Origin: Marinospirillum celere | Lineage (GTDB): Bacteria > Pseudomonadota > Gammaproteobacteria > Pseudomonadales > Halomonadaceae | Length of the DNA stretch: 64,000 bases | Direction of reading: 5' to 3' | Assembly (NCBI RefSeq): GCF_900112235.1 | Contig: NZ_FOLH01000003.1 | Location: forward strand, 310,001 to 374,000 | Shown here: positions 54,129-63,829 of the stretch, piece after piece | Position numbering within the stretch: the first letter of the stretch is position 1 | Layout of the letters: each line of letters starts with the position of its first letter | The notes under the pieces: model-generated | Seen by the model: the letters and a program-made list of their open reading frames with translations, nothing else | Databases searched by the model: none | What the model was told of the DNA's origin: nothing | Program-made: the position numbers and the translations under genes

Positions 54129-55057
54129 GCCGGGAAGCCCAGCGCTACTCGCTGCTGCAACTGGTTCGCTGGATCAAAGCCAGCTATCCAGAGCATCAGC
54201 TGCGTCTGCAAGCCTCACTGAAACGGGGTCTGGCTTACCTGGAGGTGGAAAAAGCCTGGTTGGAAGAATCCACCTGGTATATTGAAGTCAACTGGCCCGG
54301 ACTCTATGGTGGCAGCTCACCCCTGCCTGCTTATATCACCGAGCAACTATTAGCCGTTGCCGAAGAGCCCAGCCAACCGGCCCGAGCTCTGCTGGATCTT
54401 TTAAACCAGCGCCTTTATGAGCTACTGCTCACCTGTTTGAACAAAGGCTACCCGGCCATTCGGCACCTAGAGTGGCAGGATAAACGCTGGTTTAACCAGG
54501 TTTTTAGCCTGCTAGGCCTGCAGGCACACCAGATGGAAAACCTGCCTGAACCCGCTTGGTTGCTTGCCAACTTCCAACTACTGACCTGCAAACAACGTTC
54601 TGCCAGTGGCCTGAATCGCTTGCTGGAAGCCTACCTACCCTCTTGCCCACTGGAAGTAGAACAGTGCTCTCCCAGACGCGTGCAAGTGGATACAGCCTCC
54701 CATACCCGCCTGGGGCAAGCCAATGCTGAGCTGGGTACAAGTGCCTGGATGGGCCACAGAATCAATGATCGAACCGGGCGCTTGCGCCTGCACCTGGGGC
54801 CCGTCAGCCATAGCTATTACTGTGAGTTCATTAACAACAAGCAGCAGTGGAAGTGTTTGCAGACGCTGATTCAGGTCTACCTGCAAACACCCGTTGAATG
54901 TCGACTGGTATTCCATCTGGAAGCACCAGCAAGTCACCAGGATCTGGGGCTGGGGCAAAACAACTGGGGACACCTGGGTAAAAACACCTGGGTAATGACA
55001 CAAACTACAGGAACGGCTAGCCAACGACTGGAAGCTGAATTACCCCTGATCAATTAA
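54092..55057 (+). CDS. tssG: T6SS baseplate protein TssG
   Basis: This protein of 321 residues completes the TssEFG wedge. It shows YSLLQLVRWI, GSSPLPAYITEQLL, FLNKGY-like LTCLNKGYPAIRH, MGHRINDRTGRLRLHLGP and the ends of the TssG fold. The frame opens 32 codons earlier, but the ATG at 54092 has GGGGAGG nine bases before it. It lies inside the end of tssF in another frame, so translation is coupled. Confidence 0.9.
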   Translation: MASEAGTTAAQISREAQRYSLLQLVRWIKASYPEHQLRLQASLKRGLAYLEVEKAWLEESTWYIEVNWPGLYGGSSPLPAYITEQLLAVAEEPSQPARALLDLLNQRLYELLLTCLNKGYPAIRHLEWQDKRWFNQVFSLLGLQAHQMENLPEPAWLLANFQLLTCKQRSASGLNRLLEAYLPSCPLEVEQCSPRRVQVDTASHTRLGQANAELGTSAWMGHRINDRTGRLRLHLGPVSHSYYCEFINNKQQWKCLQTLIQVYLQTPVECRLVFHLEAPASHQDLGLGQNNWGHLGKNTWVMTQTTGTASQRLEAELPLIN

Positions 55058-55103
55058 CAAGTCGCTGATTAGCAACTTTAAAGAATAAAGACGGAGATCA
55101 ATC

Positions 55104-56447
55104 ATGCTGAACTTTCGTACCCGTTGGTGGCTGAGCTGGATACTGGTCATCGGTGCCGCCCTGCTGATTATCTACTGGAGTGCCCAGCAGGCCACCCAGA
55201 GCCGGGTGATCCGCTTAGCGACCGCTTCAGCAGGGGGCTATTACCATGAGTTTGGCAGCCACCTTAAAGAAATTATCGAACAGCAGGGACGCTATGATGT
55301 TGAGCTGATTGAAACCCGAGGCTCGGTTGATAACCGCGGTCGGCTGCTGAAAGATGAAGCCGATATGGCCATCATCATGATCGGCTCAGCAACCCTACAG
55401 AACCTGCGCCTGGTCGCCCCCTTGTGGCATGATCACATGCACCTGATTGTTAGACGCGACAGCGACCTGCAAAGCCTGATGGACCTTCCCGGTCGCAATA
55501 TTACTCTGGGTGTAGAAGGCTCCGGCTATCGTGCCCAAGCCACCATGATGCTGGATCATCTGGGTATCGATCCCGGTGAAATCGGTATGAATGACCTCTA
55601 TTTCAGCCAGCTGCTGGAAAATGAAGAACTGGAAGGGGCCATAGTCACCACTGGCATGCTTAACCCAGACCTGCGTTCGGTACTGGTGAGCGGTGAATTC
55701 CGCCTGGTACCCATCAACCTGGCTGAAGGCTATGCCCTCAACCACAGCCAGATTAACCCCACGCAAATTCCTGCTGGCACCTACCCCAGCGTTCGCGGCC
55801 CCTTGCCCGACACCAACTTGAAAACCCTGGGCACTCTGGCCGTACTGGCTTCCCGCACCGATGTACCCGATGCGCTGGTACAAGCAGTGCATCAAGCCCT
55901 TTTCTCGGAAGAAATGCGACGCAAGGCACCCACCCTGGTCGATATCAACCCGCTTGAAGACCGGCTGCTGCGTTACACACCTATGCACCCAGCCAGTGAA
56001 CGCTACTACAACCCTCATGCCGGGCTCGACCAATTCTCACGCAGCCTGGCCTGGCTGAATGAAAATCGCTGGTTGATCCTGGCCTTCTTTGCTGCCGTTG
56101 GTGGTGGCTGGTTACAAATCAAACAGCTGCAGAAGATGCGCAGCCAACGCAAAAAATCCAACCTGGAGAGCGGCCTGGAAAAAATCTTCCGCGAAGCTGT
56201 GGAGCTGGAAAGATCCCAGAAAGAAGCTAAAGACCTCCGCCTGCTACACCGCTATCTGAATGAAGCGTTGAACCTCAAGCACCAGGCCGTCACCCTCGCT
56301 CAAGGCAACCACCTCAATGACTCGGTGCTTTTCCTGACCACCTTACAACAGTGCTCGGATGTACTTCGCCAACTGGAATGGCGACTGGCAGGACTCCAAG
56401 TCAATGAAGTTGCCAAACGCCAAGCGGAAGCAGCAACCCACTCCTAA
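55104..56447 (+). CDS. TAXI-type solute-binding protein with two membrane anchors, within the T6SS operon
   Basis: This 447-residue protein has an uncleaved N-terminal membrane segment (about 9-27), a TAXI-type (TRAP-associated extracytoplasmic immunogenic) solute-binding domain (about 35-300, IRLATASAGGYYHEFG, ETRGSVDNRGRLLKDEADMAIIMIGSA, GVEGSGYRAQATMMLDHLGI), a second membrane segment (about 322-337) and a cytoplasmic, helical C-terminus (340-447, LEKIFREAVELERSQKEAKDLR) likely to form a coiled coil. No TRAP permease is adjacent. The layout suggests a periplasmic sensor that talks to a cytoplasmic partner, perhaps the T6SS. GGAGATCA precedes its ATG. It lies between tssG and vgrG. Confidence 0.8.
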   Translation: MLNFRTRWWLSWILVIGAALLIIYWSAQQATQSRVIRLATASAGGYYHEFGSHLKEIIEQQGRYDVELIETRGSVDNRGRLLKDEADMAIIMIGSATLQNLRLVAPLWHDHMHLIVRRDSDLQSLMDLPGRNITLGVEGSGYRAQATMMLDHLGIDPGEIGMNDLYFSQLLENEELEGAIVTTGMLNPDLRSVLVSGEFRLVPINLAEGYALNHSQINPTQIPAGTYPSVRGPLPDTNLKTLGTLAVLASRTDVPDALVQAVHQALFSEEMRRKAPTLVDINPLEDRLLRYTPMHPASERYYNPHAGLDQFSRSLAWLNENRWLILAFFAAVGGGWLQIKQLQKMRSQRKKSNLESGLEKIFREAVELERSQKEAKDLRLLHRYLNEALNLKHQAVTLAQGNHLNDSVLFLTTLQQCSDVLRQLEWRLAGLQVNEVAKRQAEAATHS

Positions 56448-56465
56448 AGTTAACAGGTGAGCAGC

Positions 56466-59222
56466 ATGGCTAACGAAGATACTTATTTTGAATTTTTTGC
56501 CCCCGATTCGGAGGCAGAATTTGAAGTAGTCAGTTTCAAAGGGTATGAAGCTCTTGGTAGGCCCTTTCGTTTCAGCCTGGAACTTTTTTGCCTGGATGAA
56601 TTGAACTTTAAAAAACTCAGAGGCAAACCAGCTAGTTTGCACCTGGTTGCCAAAGGCCGTAGCCGAGATCTCCACGGTGTTATTGCACAAGTAAAAATCC
56701 GTGCTCGGCTCGAAGATGGCTACCTGTATCAGCTAACTCTGGTGCCAAGACTAGAACGCTTAAGTCTGATACAAACCAATGAGGTCTATCTTGACCAGCA
56801 ACTACCCGCCACTCTGACCCAGGTGCTGGAAGAAGGTGAACTGGCTGCCGAAGATTTTGACTTAAGTAAGCTAGGGACTTATCGAGACTGGGAATTTCGC
56901 TGCCAGTTTGGGGAAACTCACCTGAATTTCTTACAAAGAATATGCGAACGTGAAGGCATTTATTATTTATTTGATCATCAAAATGACAAAGACAAGATTA
57001 TATTTCACGACAGTATAGCTTCTCATTTAGATGAGCCGGAAATTCAGTTGAACTATCAACCAGAAACTGGCCTTGAAGACACTCAAGATCTGGGTTTTTT
57101 GCAACACTGGACCAGCCAGGGAGAACCTCTGCCACGCAAAATAACCTTAAAAGATTACAGCAGTAACTCACCTTCAGTACAAATCCAGGCCGAAGCTACT
57201 GTTGACGACGAAGGTTTTGGGCAAATCTACCGCTACTGTGACAATCTAATTGATAATGATGAGGCAGAAAAAATAGCTGAAGTACGTGCCCAAGAACTCC
57301 TGATGCAAGGTGAAATCTTTCAGGGTGAAAGCTGTGAAATCACTCTCCAGCCAGGACTTGCCTTTAGTGTTCAAGGTCACTTCAGATCCATGGACAATGG
57401 TGACTTCTATGCCTTTACTCTAGAACATGAAGGCTACAACCCAGGTTTTAACCGGGCTAACGCATCCAAACAACCGACTCCCTATATTAATCGCCTGCGT
57501 GCCCTACGAACTGAAGTCCAATTCCGCCCATCCCAAAACACCGAGAAACCCCGTTTTCATGGTGTTCTTAATGCCATTATTGATGCTGAGGATGATGGCC
57601 GCTACGCCAATATTGATGACCAAGGGCGCTACAAAGTGATTCTGCCTTTTGACAGGGTACACACACCTGGCCAATGCCAAGCCTCTTGCTGGATTCCCAT
57701 GATGCAACCTTCTGCAGGTACAGGGGGAGGTATGCACTTCCCCCTGCTGAAGGACACTGAAGTGCTACTCAGTTTTATTGGTGGAGATCCAGATCGCCCA
57801 ATTATTTCAGGTGCTTTGCCTAATGCGGCCAGACCCAGCAACATCACACGCAACAACAGAACCTGCAATGAGATTCACTCGGCCAGCGGTAACCGCATTG
57901 AAATGGAAGATGAGGAAAACAGCTGCCGACTTAAACTCTATTCACCAACCAATAACAGCTACATGCACTTGGGAGCACCCAACCATGATGGAAGCGGCAT
58001 CACCATAACCACAGATGGAATGTATCGATCCTCTGTCGTGGGTGGCATCCATACACTTGCTTTTGCAAAAGAACATCAAGTGCAAGGTGAGGGAGTAGAA
58101 AAATTCATTATAGAAGCCAAAGAAGAAAAGGACAGTGATACGTTTGATGAGCGTAAACTGTTTACCTTTCCAAAATTTGAAAACGATCAACCAGGAAAGC
58201 TGACCGATGATGAATTAACTCACGACGATGAGTTCTCAGGCCAGTATCTCGTAAACCGAGTCGCAGGTAGCCTCTATGACTGGCGGGATGGCTCTAGCTA
58301 CCACTTCTGGAACCCGGCAAGCCCTGTCTTCGAGTTTGGTAACCGGGAAATCAACCGTTACTCGACCCTGCCCTCTGAAAGCCCCGAGCTGTGGGAGCTA
58401 CCCGAATGTGAAGGTGTCGACTGGAAACCAGAAGCCAGTGTGGTAGAAAAAAACTGGGGTGACCACTTTTTCTATCACCAAGGCAACCGCTTTGAATGGC
58501 GTGAAGAGGAGCATGGTCTCTATATTATGGGTCGCTCTTACACAGAAGTTCACCCCGGAAAAACTAGCGCCACACCAGAACTAAACGCTGAGCATAAAAA
58601 TGATGATCCACCTAACGGTAATGACTGGCTGATACACAAAATTATCGGTAATTCTTACCGCTACATTCACGGTGAAAGAAAAGAAGTAACCAACGGAAAA
58701 TTTAACGAAGACTTTAAAAATGTATATACCGCAAACTACGCCAAAAATGTAACTATAAAGCATCATGGTGATTACAAAGTTAAATGCCAGGGTGATACAA
58801 TCGTTGAAACTGATGCCAAGACTGAGATAACAGCTGGAGCAAAAGCAAGCCTGGACTTTGCTACATCTTTATCCTGTAGTTTCTCAAACTCTAATGCGCT
58901 TAAATTCTCTGCTGACACCGAAATCAGTTTCGGAGCCAAAGTTGAACTGGGGCTTGCTGGTAAGCTAACTATTGCTTCAGGTGGGGTTGATGTTGAAATC
59001 CTCAAAAAATCCCCTAAATTCAAACTAACTAAAAGTGGATTTAAACTAGAGGACACAATAAATGCAGAAAAAGAAAAAATAAAACAAGAGGCAATAAAAA
59101 GTGAGATAAGAGCAGTAAAAACCAGCATAGAAGCCACAAAAATAGCCATAAAAAAAACAAAAACTGACTTAAAAAAGGCCTCAATCAGAATAAATACAGT
59201 AAAAATTTATTTAATACTCTAA
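56466..59222 (+). CDS. vgrG: T6SS spike protein VgrG (TssI) with long C-terminal extension
   Basis: This 918-residue protein forms the trimeric spike. The gp27-like part has YFEFFAPDSEAEFEVVSFKGYEALGRPFRFSLEL, FLQRICEREGIYYLFDH and LAFSVQGHF; the gp5-like OB domain has GRYKVILPFDRVHTPGQ, GMHFPLLKDTEVLLSFIGGDPDRPIISGALPN. The C-terminal extension (about 550-918) has a YNWTKG-like region, a beta-repeat segment (about 780-850) and a Lys-rich helical tail (IKQEAIKSEIRAVKTSIEATKIAIKKTK). The start at 56466 has AGGTGA before it. The 3' end is distinctly AT-rich, suggesting exchange. One base separates it from the next gene. Confidence 0.93.
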   Translation: MANEDTYFEFFAPDSEAEFEVVSFKGYEALGRPFRFSLELFCLDELNFKKLRGKPASLHLVAKGRSRDLHGVIAQVKIRARLEDGYLYQLTLVPRLERLSLIQTNEVYLDQQLPATLTQVLEEGELAAEDFDLSKLGTYRDWEFRCQFGETHLNFLQRICEREGIYYLFDHQNDKDKIIFHDSIASHLDEPEIQLNYQPETGLEDTQDLGFLQHWTSQGEPLPRKITLKDYSSNSPSVQIQAEATVDDEGFGQIYRYCDNLIDNDEAEKIAEVRAQELLMQGEIFQGESCEITLQPGLAFSVQGHFRSMDNGDFYAFTLEHEGYNPGFNRANASKQPTPYINRLRALRTEVQFRPSQNTEKPRFHGVLNAIIDAEDDGRYANIDDQGRYKVILPFDRVHTPGQCQASCWIPMMQPSAGTGGGMHFPLLKDTEVLLSFIGGDPDRPIISGALPNAARPSNITRNNRTCNEIHSASGNRIEMEDEENSCRLKLYSPTNNSYMHLGAPNHDGSGITITTDGMYRSSVVGGIHTLAFAKEHQVQGEGVEKFIIEAKEEKDSDTFDERKLFTFPKFENDQPGKLTDDELTHDDEFSGQYLVNRVAGSLYDWRDGSSYHFWNPASPVFEFGNREINRYSTLPSESPELWELPECEGVDWKPEASVVEKNWGDHFFYHQGNRFEWREEEHGLYIMGRSYTEVHPGKTSATPELNAEHKNDDPPNGNDWLIHKIIGNSYRYIHGERKEVTNGKFNEDFKNVYTANYAKNVTIKHHGDYKVKCQGDTIVETDAKTEITAGAKASLDFATSLSCSFSNSNALKFSADTEISFGAKVELGLAGKLTIASGGVDVEILKKSPKFKLTKSGFKLEDTINAEKEKIKQEAIKSEIRAVKTSIEATKIAIKKTKTDLKKASIRINTVKIYLIL

Positions 59223-59223
59223 T

Positions 59224-62007
59224 ATGCAAATAATTAAACCTCTACAGCTTAGCTGCTTAACCCGCCCGCTGACTTATCAAGGATCACATTATCTAGTCAT
59301 TTCAGCGCTCTACCCCTTTGATCTGGAAGATCCATCACAGGAGATTTTAGAGCAGGAAATGTGGCTAAGAGCAACCGAAGTCCAGGAAGCACTAATTCTT
59401 GATGCGGGATTCCCCAAGCCTTTCGCTGAATTCTTGGTGTACGGCAGTGCTTTTAGTCCTAATAGCCGGCCTGTTCGTCAGTTGGAAGCCTCCATTCAGG
59501 TGGGCTCCTTAACAAAACAGCTGCTGGTCCAGGGTGAAAGCTACTGGCAAGGACTGCCAGGTTTTGAAACACCCAGCCAACCCTTTGCATTCACACAAAT
59601 GCCATTAACCGCAGAAAGCAGTTATGGCGGTGAAGGCTTTATTGAAAACCCCGCAGGCAAGGGACACACCAAGATCAACACGCCGGAGAGAGAAGAGCGC
59701 TATCCCTTTCCTTCAGTCCAACTGGTCCAATCACCGCAAACCCGACCAGGAGCAAGCATTAAGCCTGCCTACACGGGCGCAATGGATTGGATGCATCCTA
59801 AGCGGCAAGCTCTTGCTGGGAGCTATGGCGAGCCTTATCAAACGAATGCCATGCCCGGCTTACCAGATGACTTTGACTGGACTTTTTTTCAGGAGGCACT
59901 ACCGGATCAGCGATTTTCTTCCAAAGAGCTGCCCTTGGGTTGTGACTATCAACTGATTAATCTTCACCCGGATTTATCCTATCTCACAGGGAAAGTACCC
60001 AACTGGCAAACTAAACTAGTAGTTAGTCAGCAGGAAAAAGAGCCCATTTGTGAAACCTTGCATCCGGAAACACTGCTCTTATTACCTGCACAAAAGCTCG
60101 GTATCGTTGTGTATCGCAACCTGATCAAAGTCGCTAGAGATGATGGAAAGGATGTCACTGAGTTGCTACTGGCACTGGAAGATAAACAGCAACCCAAGCC
60201 TGCTGACCATTATTTGAAGCAATTGCATCTAAGACAGGACTCAGAAAACGACTGGCTTTACTTACTGAATACTCAGCCACTTCTTCCGGAAGGCTTGATT
60301 TGTGGCTTCAAGCAGATGATGGAAGCAGGCGAGATAACTGCAGATGCTTCAGGGGCAGTCGACAATACCGAGGCTTTTGCTGAAAGAAAAGCCCAGGAAG
60401 TAGAAACAGAAAAAGAACGCCTCTTAAGTCAGTTGCCAGATAACTTTAGGCCCGAAGAGCCGGTGGTAGAGCCCCACCCCTTAAAAGAAGAAATTAACAA
60501 ATTGGAAGAAAACCTGAAAAAGGCGCTTCCTGAAAAAGAAAATGGGGATCTGGATATACAAAAGGTAGACCTAAGTCTTCTGGATAAACTGGATGCAGAC
60601 CTGGATAACATCGCCAAAAAAGTGGATAAAGAATCAACTGCGGCTCTGGTAGCAGAACTGAAAAAGCTTCTGGATAACCCACTGCTGGAAAGCCAGCATG
60701 AAATAATTCAATCCAAGCTCAGTAAATTGTTAGACGAAGAGGAAGCACCCCTCTGGCCCAGAGCCGATCTTCGCAGTACTCTTAATGAGCTGAAAGAAAG
60801 CCTGGCTAATCAGGAAGCATATTTAAATCAAAATACAGAGCGCTTCTCTGAGTATCGTGATCTAGCCCCAGATATCCAAAAACTTGAAGAGGCTACAAAG
60901 GAAGTGAAGGAGCTAGAGCAAAGCCTCGAAACCACAGAGCTGGAAATTCTAGAGCTTTACCGCCAGGTCGCTGAACGCAGCCCCAAAGGCACTTTGGGGT
61001 TAACGGAAGAGGAGTTAAGGCTCAAGCGTGAAGCTGTGCTAACCGCTCTGAAGGAGGGGCAACCCCTTCCTACCCGAGACCTGGCCGACCTGGATCTTTC
61101 CTACCAAAACCTTGAAGGTGCTGACCTGGAAAACTGCTATATGGAAGGAGTTAACCTTGAAGGCACTCGCCTTAGAGGAGCCAACTTAAAAGGTACCGTC
61201 CTGGTTTATTCGACTCTGGAAAAAACCGATTTCACTGAGGCCAACCTACAGGACGCTAACCTCGGGTCTTCTCACATCAGTAATGCTTTTTTTGATGCTG
61301 CCAACCTGAATTCAGCCAACTTCAATTTGTCGAGGGTTCACAAAACCTCCTTTAAACAGTCAAGCCTTAAAGAAAGCCAGTGGATGGAGACAGAGGTTAG
61401 TCAGAGTAATTTTACTGAGTGTTTGTTTACCGATCTTGCCCTGATAGAGCCCCATTTCATCAACTGTGACTTTTCCAATACCCGTTTTGAAGATTGCAGT
61501 TTGATTGACGGTCAACTTCCTGACTGTCAGTTCAATCAGGCTAACCTTGAAGGCATGGTCTTTGTAAACTGCAATCTGGAGTCCGGTTGTTTTGATCATG
61601 CGCAAATGGATAACGTGCGCTTTATGGCAGAATGCAGTTTGCAGAATTCTAGTTTTTTGCATGCGTCCTTGCTGATGGCTTCTTTTCGAGAGGCCCATCT
61701 GGAAGGCAGCCGCTTTAACCATGCCAACATGAATGCCAGTGATTTTGAGGAAGCTTCTGCCAAAGGCTGCTGCTTTGACTCTTGTCAGTGGAGCCAAGCG
61801 AACTTATATGACTGTAATCTCAGCCGCAGCTCGGTACGTAAAGTAAATTTGAGTGAGTCGACCTTAACGCACGCAGACTTAAGTCAGGTCGATTTTACAG
61901 GCTCTAACCTCTACGCCTGTAACTTCAACTATGCAACCTATACCAATACCAACTTTGATTTTTGTAATCTGGATCGATCAATTCTAGAGAAGTGGCATCC
62001 GTCATGA
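59224..62007 (+). CDS. DUF2169 protein with coiled coil and pentapeptide-repeat domain
   Basis: This 927-residue protein combines a DUF2169 domain (about 1-365), a family found beside T6SS vgrG genes and thought to help load effectors, a charged helical segment (about 375-605), and about 60 pentapeptide repeats (618-925; LDLSYQNLEGADLENCYMEGVNLEG) forming a right-handed quadrilateral beta-helix. The repeats are less regular than A(D/N)Lxx and rich in Cys and Phe. There is no clear ribosome site; the ATG follows the vgrG stop by one base, so translational coupling is likely. The order vgrG, DUF2169, pentapeptide, DUF3540, DUF4150 suggests a spike-loading cassette. Confidence 0.85.
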   Translation: MQIIKPLQLSCLTRPLTYQGSHYLVISALYPFDLEDPSQEILEQEMWLRATEVQEALILDAGFPKPFAEFLVYGSAFSPNSRPVRQLEASIQVGSLTKQLLVQGESYWQGLPGFETPSQPFAFTQMPLTAESSYGGEGFIENPAGKGHTKINTPEREERYPFPSVQLVQSPQTRPGASIKPAYTGAMDWMHPKRQALAGSYGEPYQTNAMPGLPDDFDWTFFQEALPDQRFSSKELPLGCDYQLINLHPDLSYLTGKVPNWQTKLVVSQQEKEPICETLHPETLLLLPAQKLGIVVYRNLIKVARDDGKDVTELLLALEDKQQPKPADHYLKQLHLRQDSENDWLYLLNTQPLLPEGLICGFKQMMEAGEITADASGAVDNTEAFAERKAQEVETEKERLLSQLPDNFRPEEPVVEPHPLKEEINKLEENLKKALPEKENGDLDIQKVDLSLLDKLDADLDNIAKKVDKESTAALVAELKKLLDNPLLESQHEIIQSKLSKLLDEEEAPLWPRADLRSTLNELKESLANQEAYLNQNTERFSEYRDLAPDIQKLEEATKEVKELEQSLETTELEILELYRQVAERSPKGTLGLTEEELRLKREAVLTALKEGQPLPTRDLADLDLSYQNLEGADLENCYMEGVNLEGTRLRGANLKGTVLVYSTLEKTDFTEANLQDANLGSSHISNAFFDAANLNSANFNLSRVHKTSFKQSSLKESQWMETEVSQSNFTECLFTDLALIEPHFINCDFSNTRFEDCSLIDGQLPDCQFNQANLEGMVFVNCNLESGCFDHAQMDNVRFMAECSLQNSSFLHASLLMASFREAHLEGSRFNHANMNASDFEEASAKGCCFDSCQWSQANLYDCNLSRSSVRKVNLSESTLTHADLSQVDFTGSNLYACNFNYATYTNTNFDFCNLDRSILEKWHPS

Positions 62008-63185
62008 ATCGTAAAGAGCTGGAATACCACATGAAAGAAGGTGGCAGTCTGATGCTGTCCGGAGAGGTGCTTAATGGTGATTATTCAGGAATCGAGTTAA
62101 AGGGCGGTATCTTCAGTAAAGTTGATTTTAGCGGCTGTAATCTGGAAGCAGCCAGGTTAACGGAATGCATCTTCATCGAATGCACTTTTAATGCCTCTCA
62201 GGCTCAAGCTAGCCATTTAAGGGATTGCAGCTTTGATGCTTGCCGGCTGGAAGCTTGTCTTTTTACACAAGCACACTGGTATGACTGCAACCTGATCAAC
62301 TGCACAGCCAATAATTCCCGTTTCGACCAGGCCCTTCTGAAAAACTGTTCTTTCATCGAACTTGTGGCCGAGCAGAGCAACTGGAATCATTCCACTCTGG
62401 AGGAGTGTAATTTTGTCGAATCTGACTGTAGTGCCAGCAGTTTTGTCGAGGTGAAAGCTTCCGACCTTTCCTTTGTTGAGACCTGCCTGGTATCCAGCAA
62501 CTGGAAAGGCAGCAGTTGGGACTCAATGAACTTTGTTGAATCAGACCTAAGTAAATCTTTACTAGAGGAAATCCAGGGCTTCAGATGCAACTTAATCGAG
62601 TGTACTTTTGCAGAATCCTTTTTTAAAAACTGCCAGCTGGGTTTAATGCTTTTTCATACTGTCGATTTAAAGGGTATTAATTTTTCAGCCACAGGTCTGG
62701 AGAATCCTCAGTTTCATGCCTGCGAGCTCAATCAGTGTAATTTTGAGAAGATGAATTTAGCCCAGTCTAACTTTATGGGTAGTCAGCTGTATAAAAGCTC
62801 TTTTCTGAAGGCCAATCTTGTTAATGCTAACTTCATTGAAGCCAATGCCAGTTACTGTATATTCAGCCAAGCCAGTATGGATCAAGCACTTTTTATCAAG
62901 TCAGATCTCTCCTACTCTGAAATATCACAGGTTACTGCAATCCAGGCACAATTTACCGAAGCTAACCTGGCTGAAGCCTGTTTAGCAGGCAGTGACTTGA
63001 CCTATGCTGACTTTAGTCATGCCTTACTCAAGAATACGGACTTTCGAGATACCCGGTTACACCGCGCCAACTTACATGAAATTATAGACCCTGGAGCCCT
63101 TTGGCAGGGCTCCAGCAAGAGTGAAGCCCTGCCAACCGACCCTGTACGTAAAAAATCTGAAGACCATGCCACAACCAAGAGGTAA
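62004..63185 (+). CDS. Pentapeptide repeat protein
   Basis: This 393-residue protein is almost entirely pentapeptide repeats (about residues 20-365), for example FSGCNLEAARLTECIFIECTF and ANLVNANFIEANASYC. The ATG overlaps the stop of the DUF2169-pentapeptide gene as ATGA. Its repeats resemble those at the end of the previous protein, so the two may stack end to end or have arisen by duplication. Cysteines recur at the same strand positions. It lies two bases before the DUF3540 gene. Confidence 0.85.
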   Translation: MNRKELEYHMKEGGSLMLSGEVLNGDYSGIELKGGIFSKVDFSGCNLEAARLTECIFIECTFNASQAQASHLRDCSFDACRLEACLFTQAHWYDCNLINCTANNSRFDQALLKNCSFIELVAEQSNWNHSTLEECNFVESDCSASSFVEVKASDLSFVETCLVSSNWKGSSWDSMNFVESDLSKSLLEEIQGFRCNLIECTFAESFFKNCQLGLMLFHTVDLKGINFSATGLENPQFHACELNQCNFEKMNLAQSNFMGSQLYKSSFLKANLVNANFIEANASYCIFSQASMDQALFIKSDLSYSEISQVTAIQAQFTEANLAEACLAGSDLTYADFSHALLKNTDFRDTRLHRANLHEIIDPGALWQGSSKSEALPTDPVRKKSEDHATTKR

Positions 63186-63187
63186 GT

Positions 63188-63817
63188 ATGCAACCATTAA
63201 AAGCCAACGATGACTTCAACTCATCAACATTGCTAACCGAGGGCAGAGTCCAGAGCAAAAGCGGCGACCTCTGGTTAGTAGTCACTGAGCAAGGCCTTTT
63301 TAAAGTACGCAAGGCTTTTTCCTGCCTCCTTGAACCCAAGCTGGGTGATAAGGTTTTGCTACAACTCCCACCCCAGGGAAGCTGCTACCTTTTGGCTATC
63401 TTAGAACGGGACCAGGAAGCTGCTGCAGAAATCCATTTTAATCAGGATGTTCACTTTCACTTCAAGGGTAATCGTTGCCAATGGCTAGGCTTAAGTGAAC
63501 TCAAGTTACAATCTTTAAAAACGGATGTCTTCTCTTCAGAAACCAACTTCTCGGCTAATAAACTAACCACATCCGGAGGTCAAGCAACCCACCGATGGAA
63601 GCAGGTTAACTGTCTGGTTGAAGAGTTGATCCATGCAGGCAAACTCTACTTTCAAAGAGTCACTCAATCAGTAAGACGTATTAAAGGGGTTGATCAAAAG
63701 GATAGTGAGCAGACACTACATACTGCACGTAAGTCATTAAGAATGCATAGCCAACAAGCAAGCATCACATCCAAGCAGGATATGCGAATTGACAGCAAGC
63801 GTATTCATATGGGTTAA
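63188..63817 (+). CDS. DUF3540 domain-containing protein
   Basis: This 209-residue protein starts with a small OB-like region (GRVQSKSGDLWLVVTEQGLFKVRKAFSCLLEPKLGDKVLL), followed by strands (LKLQSLKTDVFSSETNFSANKLTTSGG) and a helical, basic C-terminus with VTQSVRRIKGVDQKDSEQTLHTARKSLRMHSQQASITSKQDMRIDSKRIHMG. It matches DUF3540, a family found next to DUF2169 and DUF4150 genes in T6SS clusters. The end resembles the trailing strands of VgrG-type beta-prisms. Function unknown; likely a spike-associated or adaptor protein. Confidence 0.8.
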   Translation: MQPLKANDDFNSSTLLTEGRVQSKSGDLWLVVTEQGLFKVRKAFSCLLEPKLGDKVLLQLPPQGSCYLLAILERDQEAAAEIHFNQDVHFHFKGNRCQWLGLSELKLQSLKTDVFSSETNFSANKLTTSGGQATHRWKQVNCLVEELIHAGKLYFQRVTQSVRRIKGVDQKDSEQTLHTARKSLRMHSQQASITSKQDMRIDSKRIHMG

Positions 63818-63829
63818 GGAGAAAAGCTC

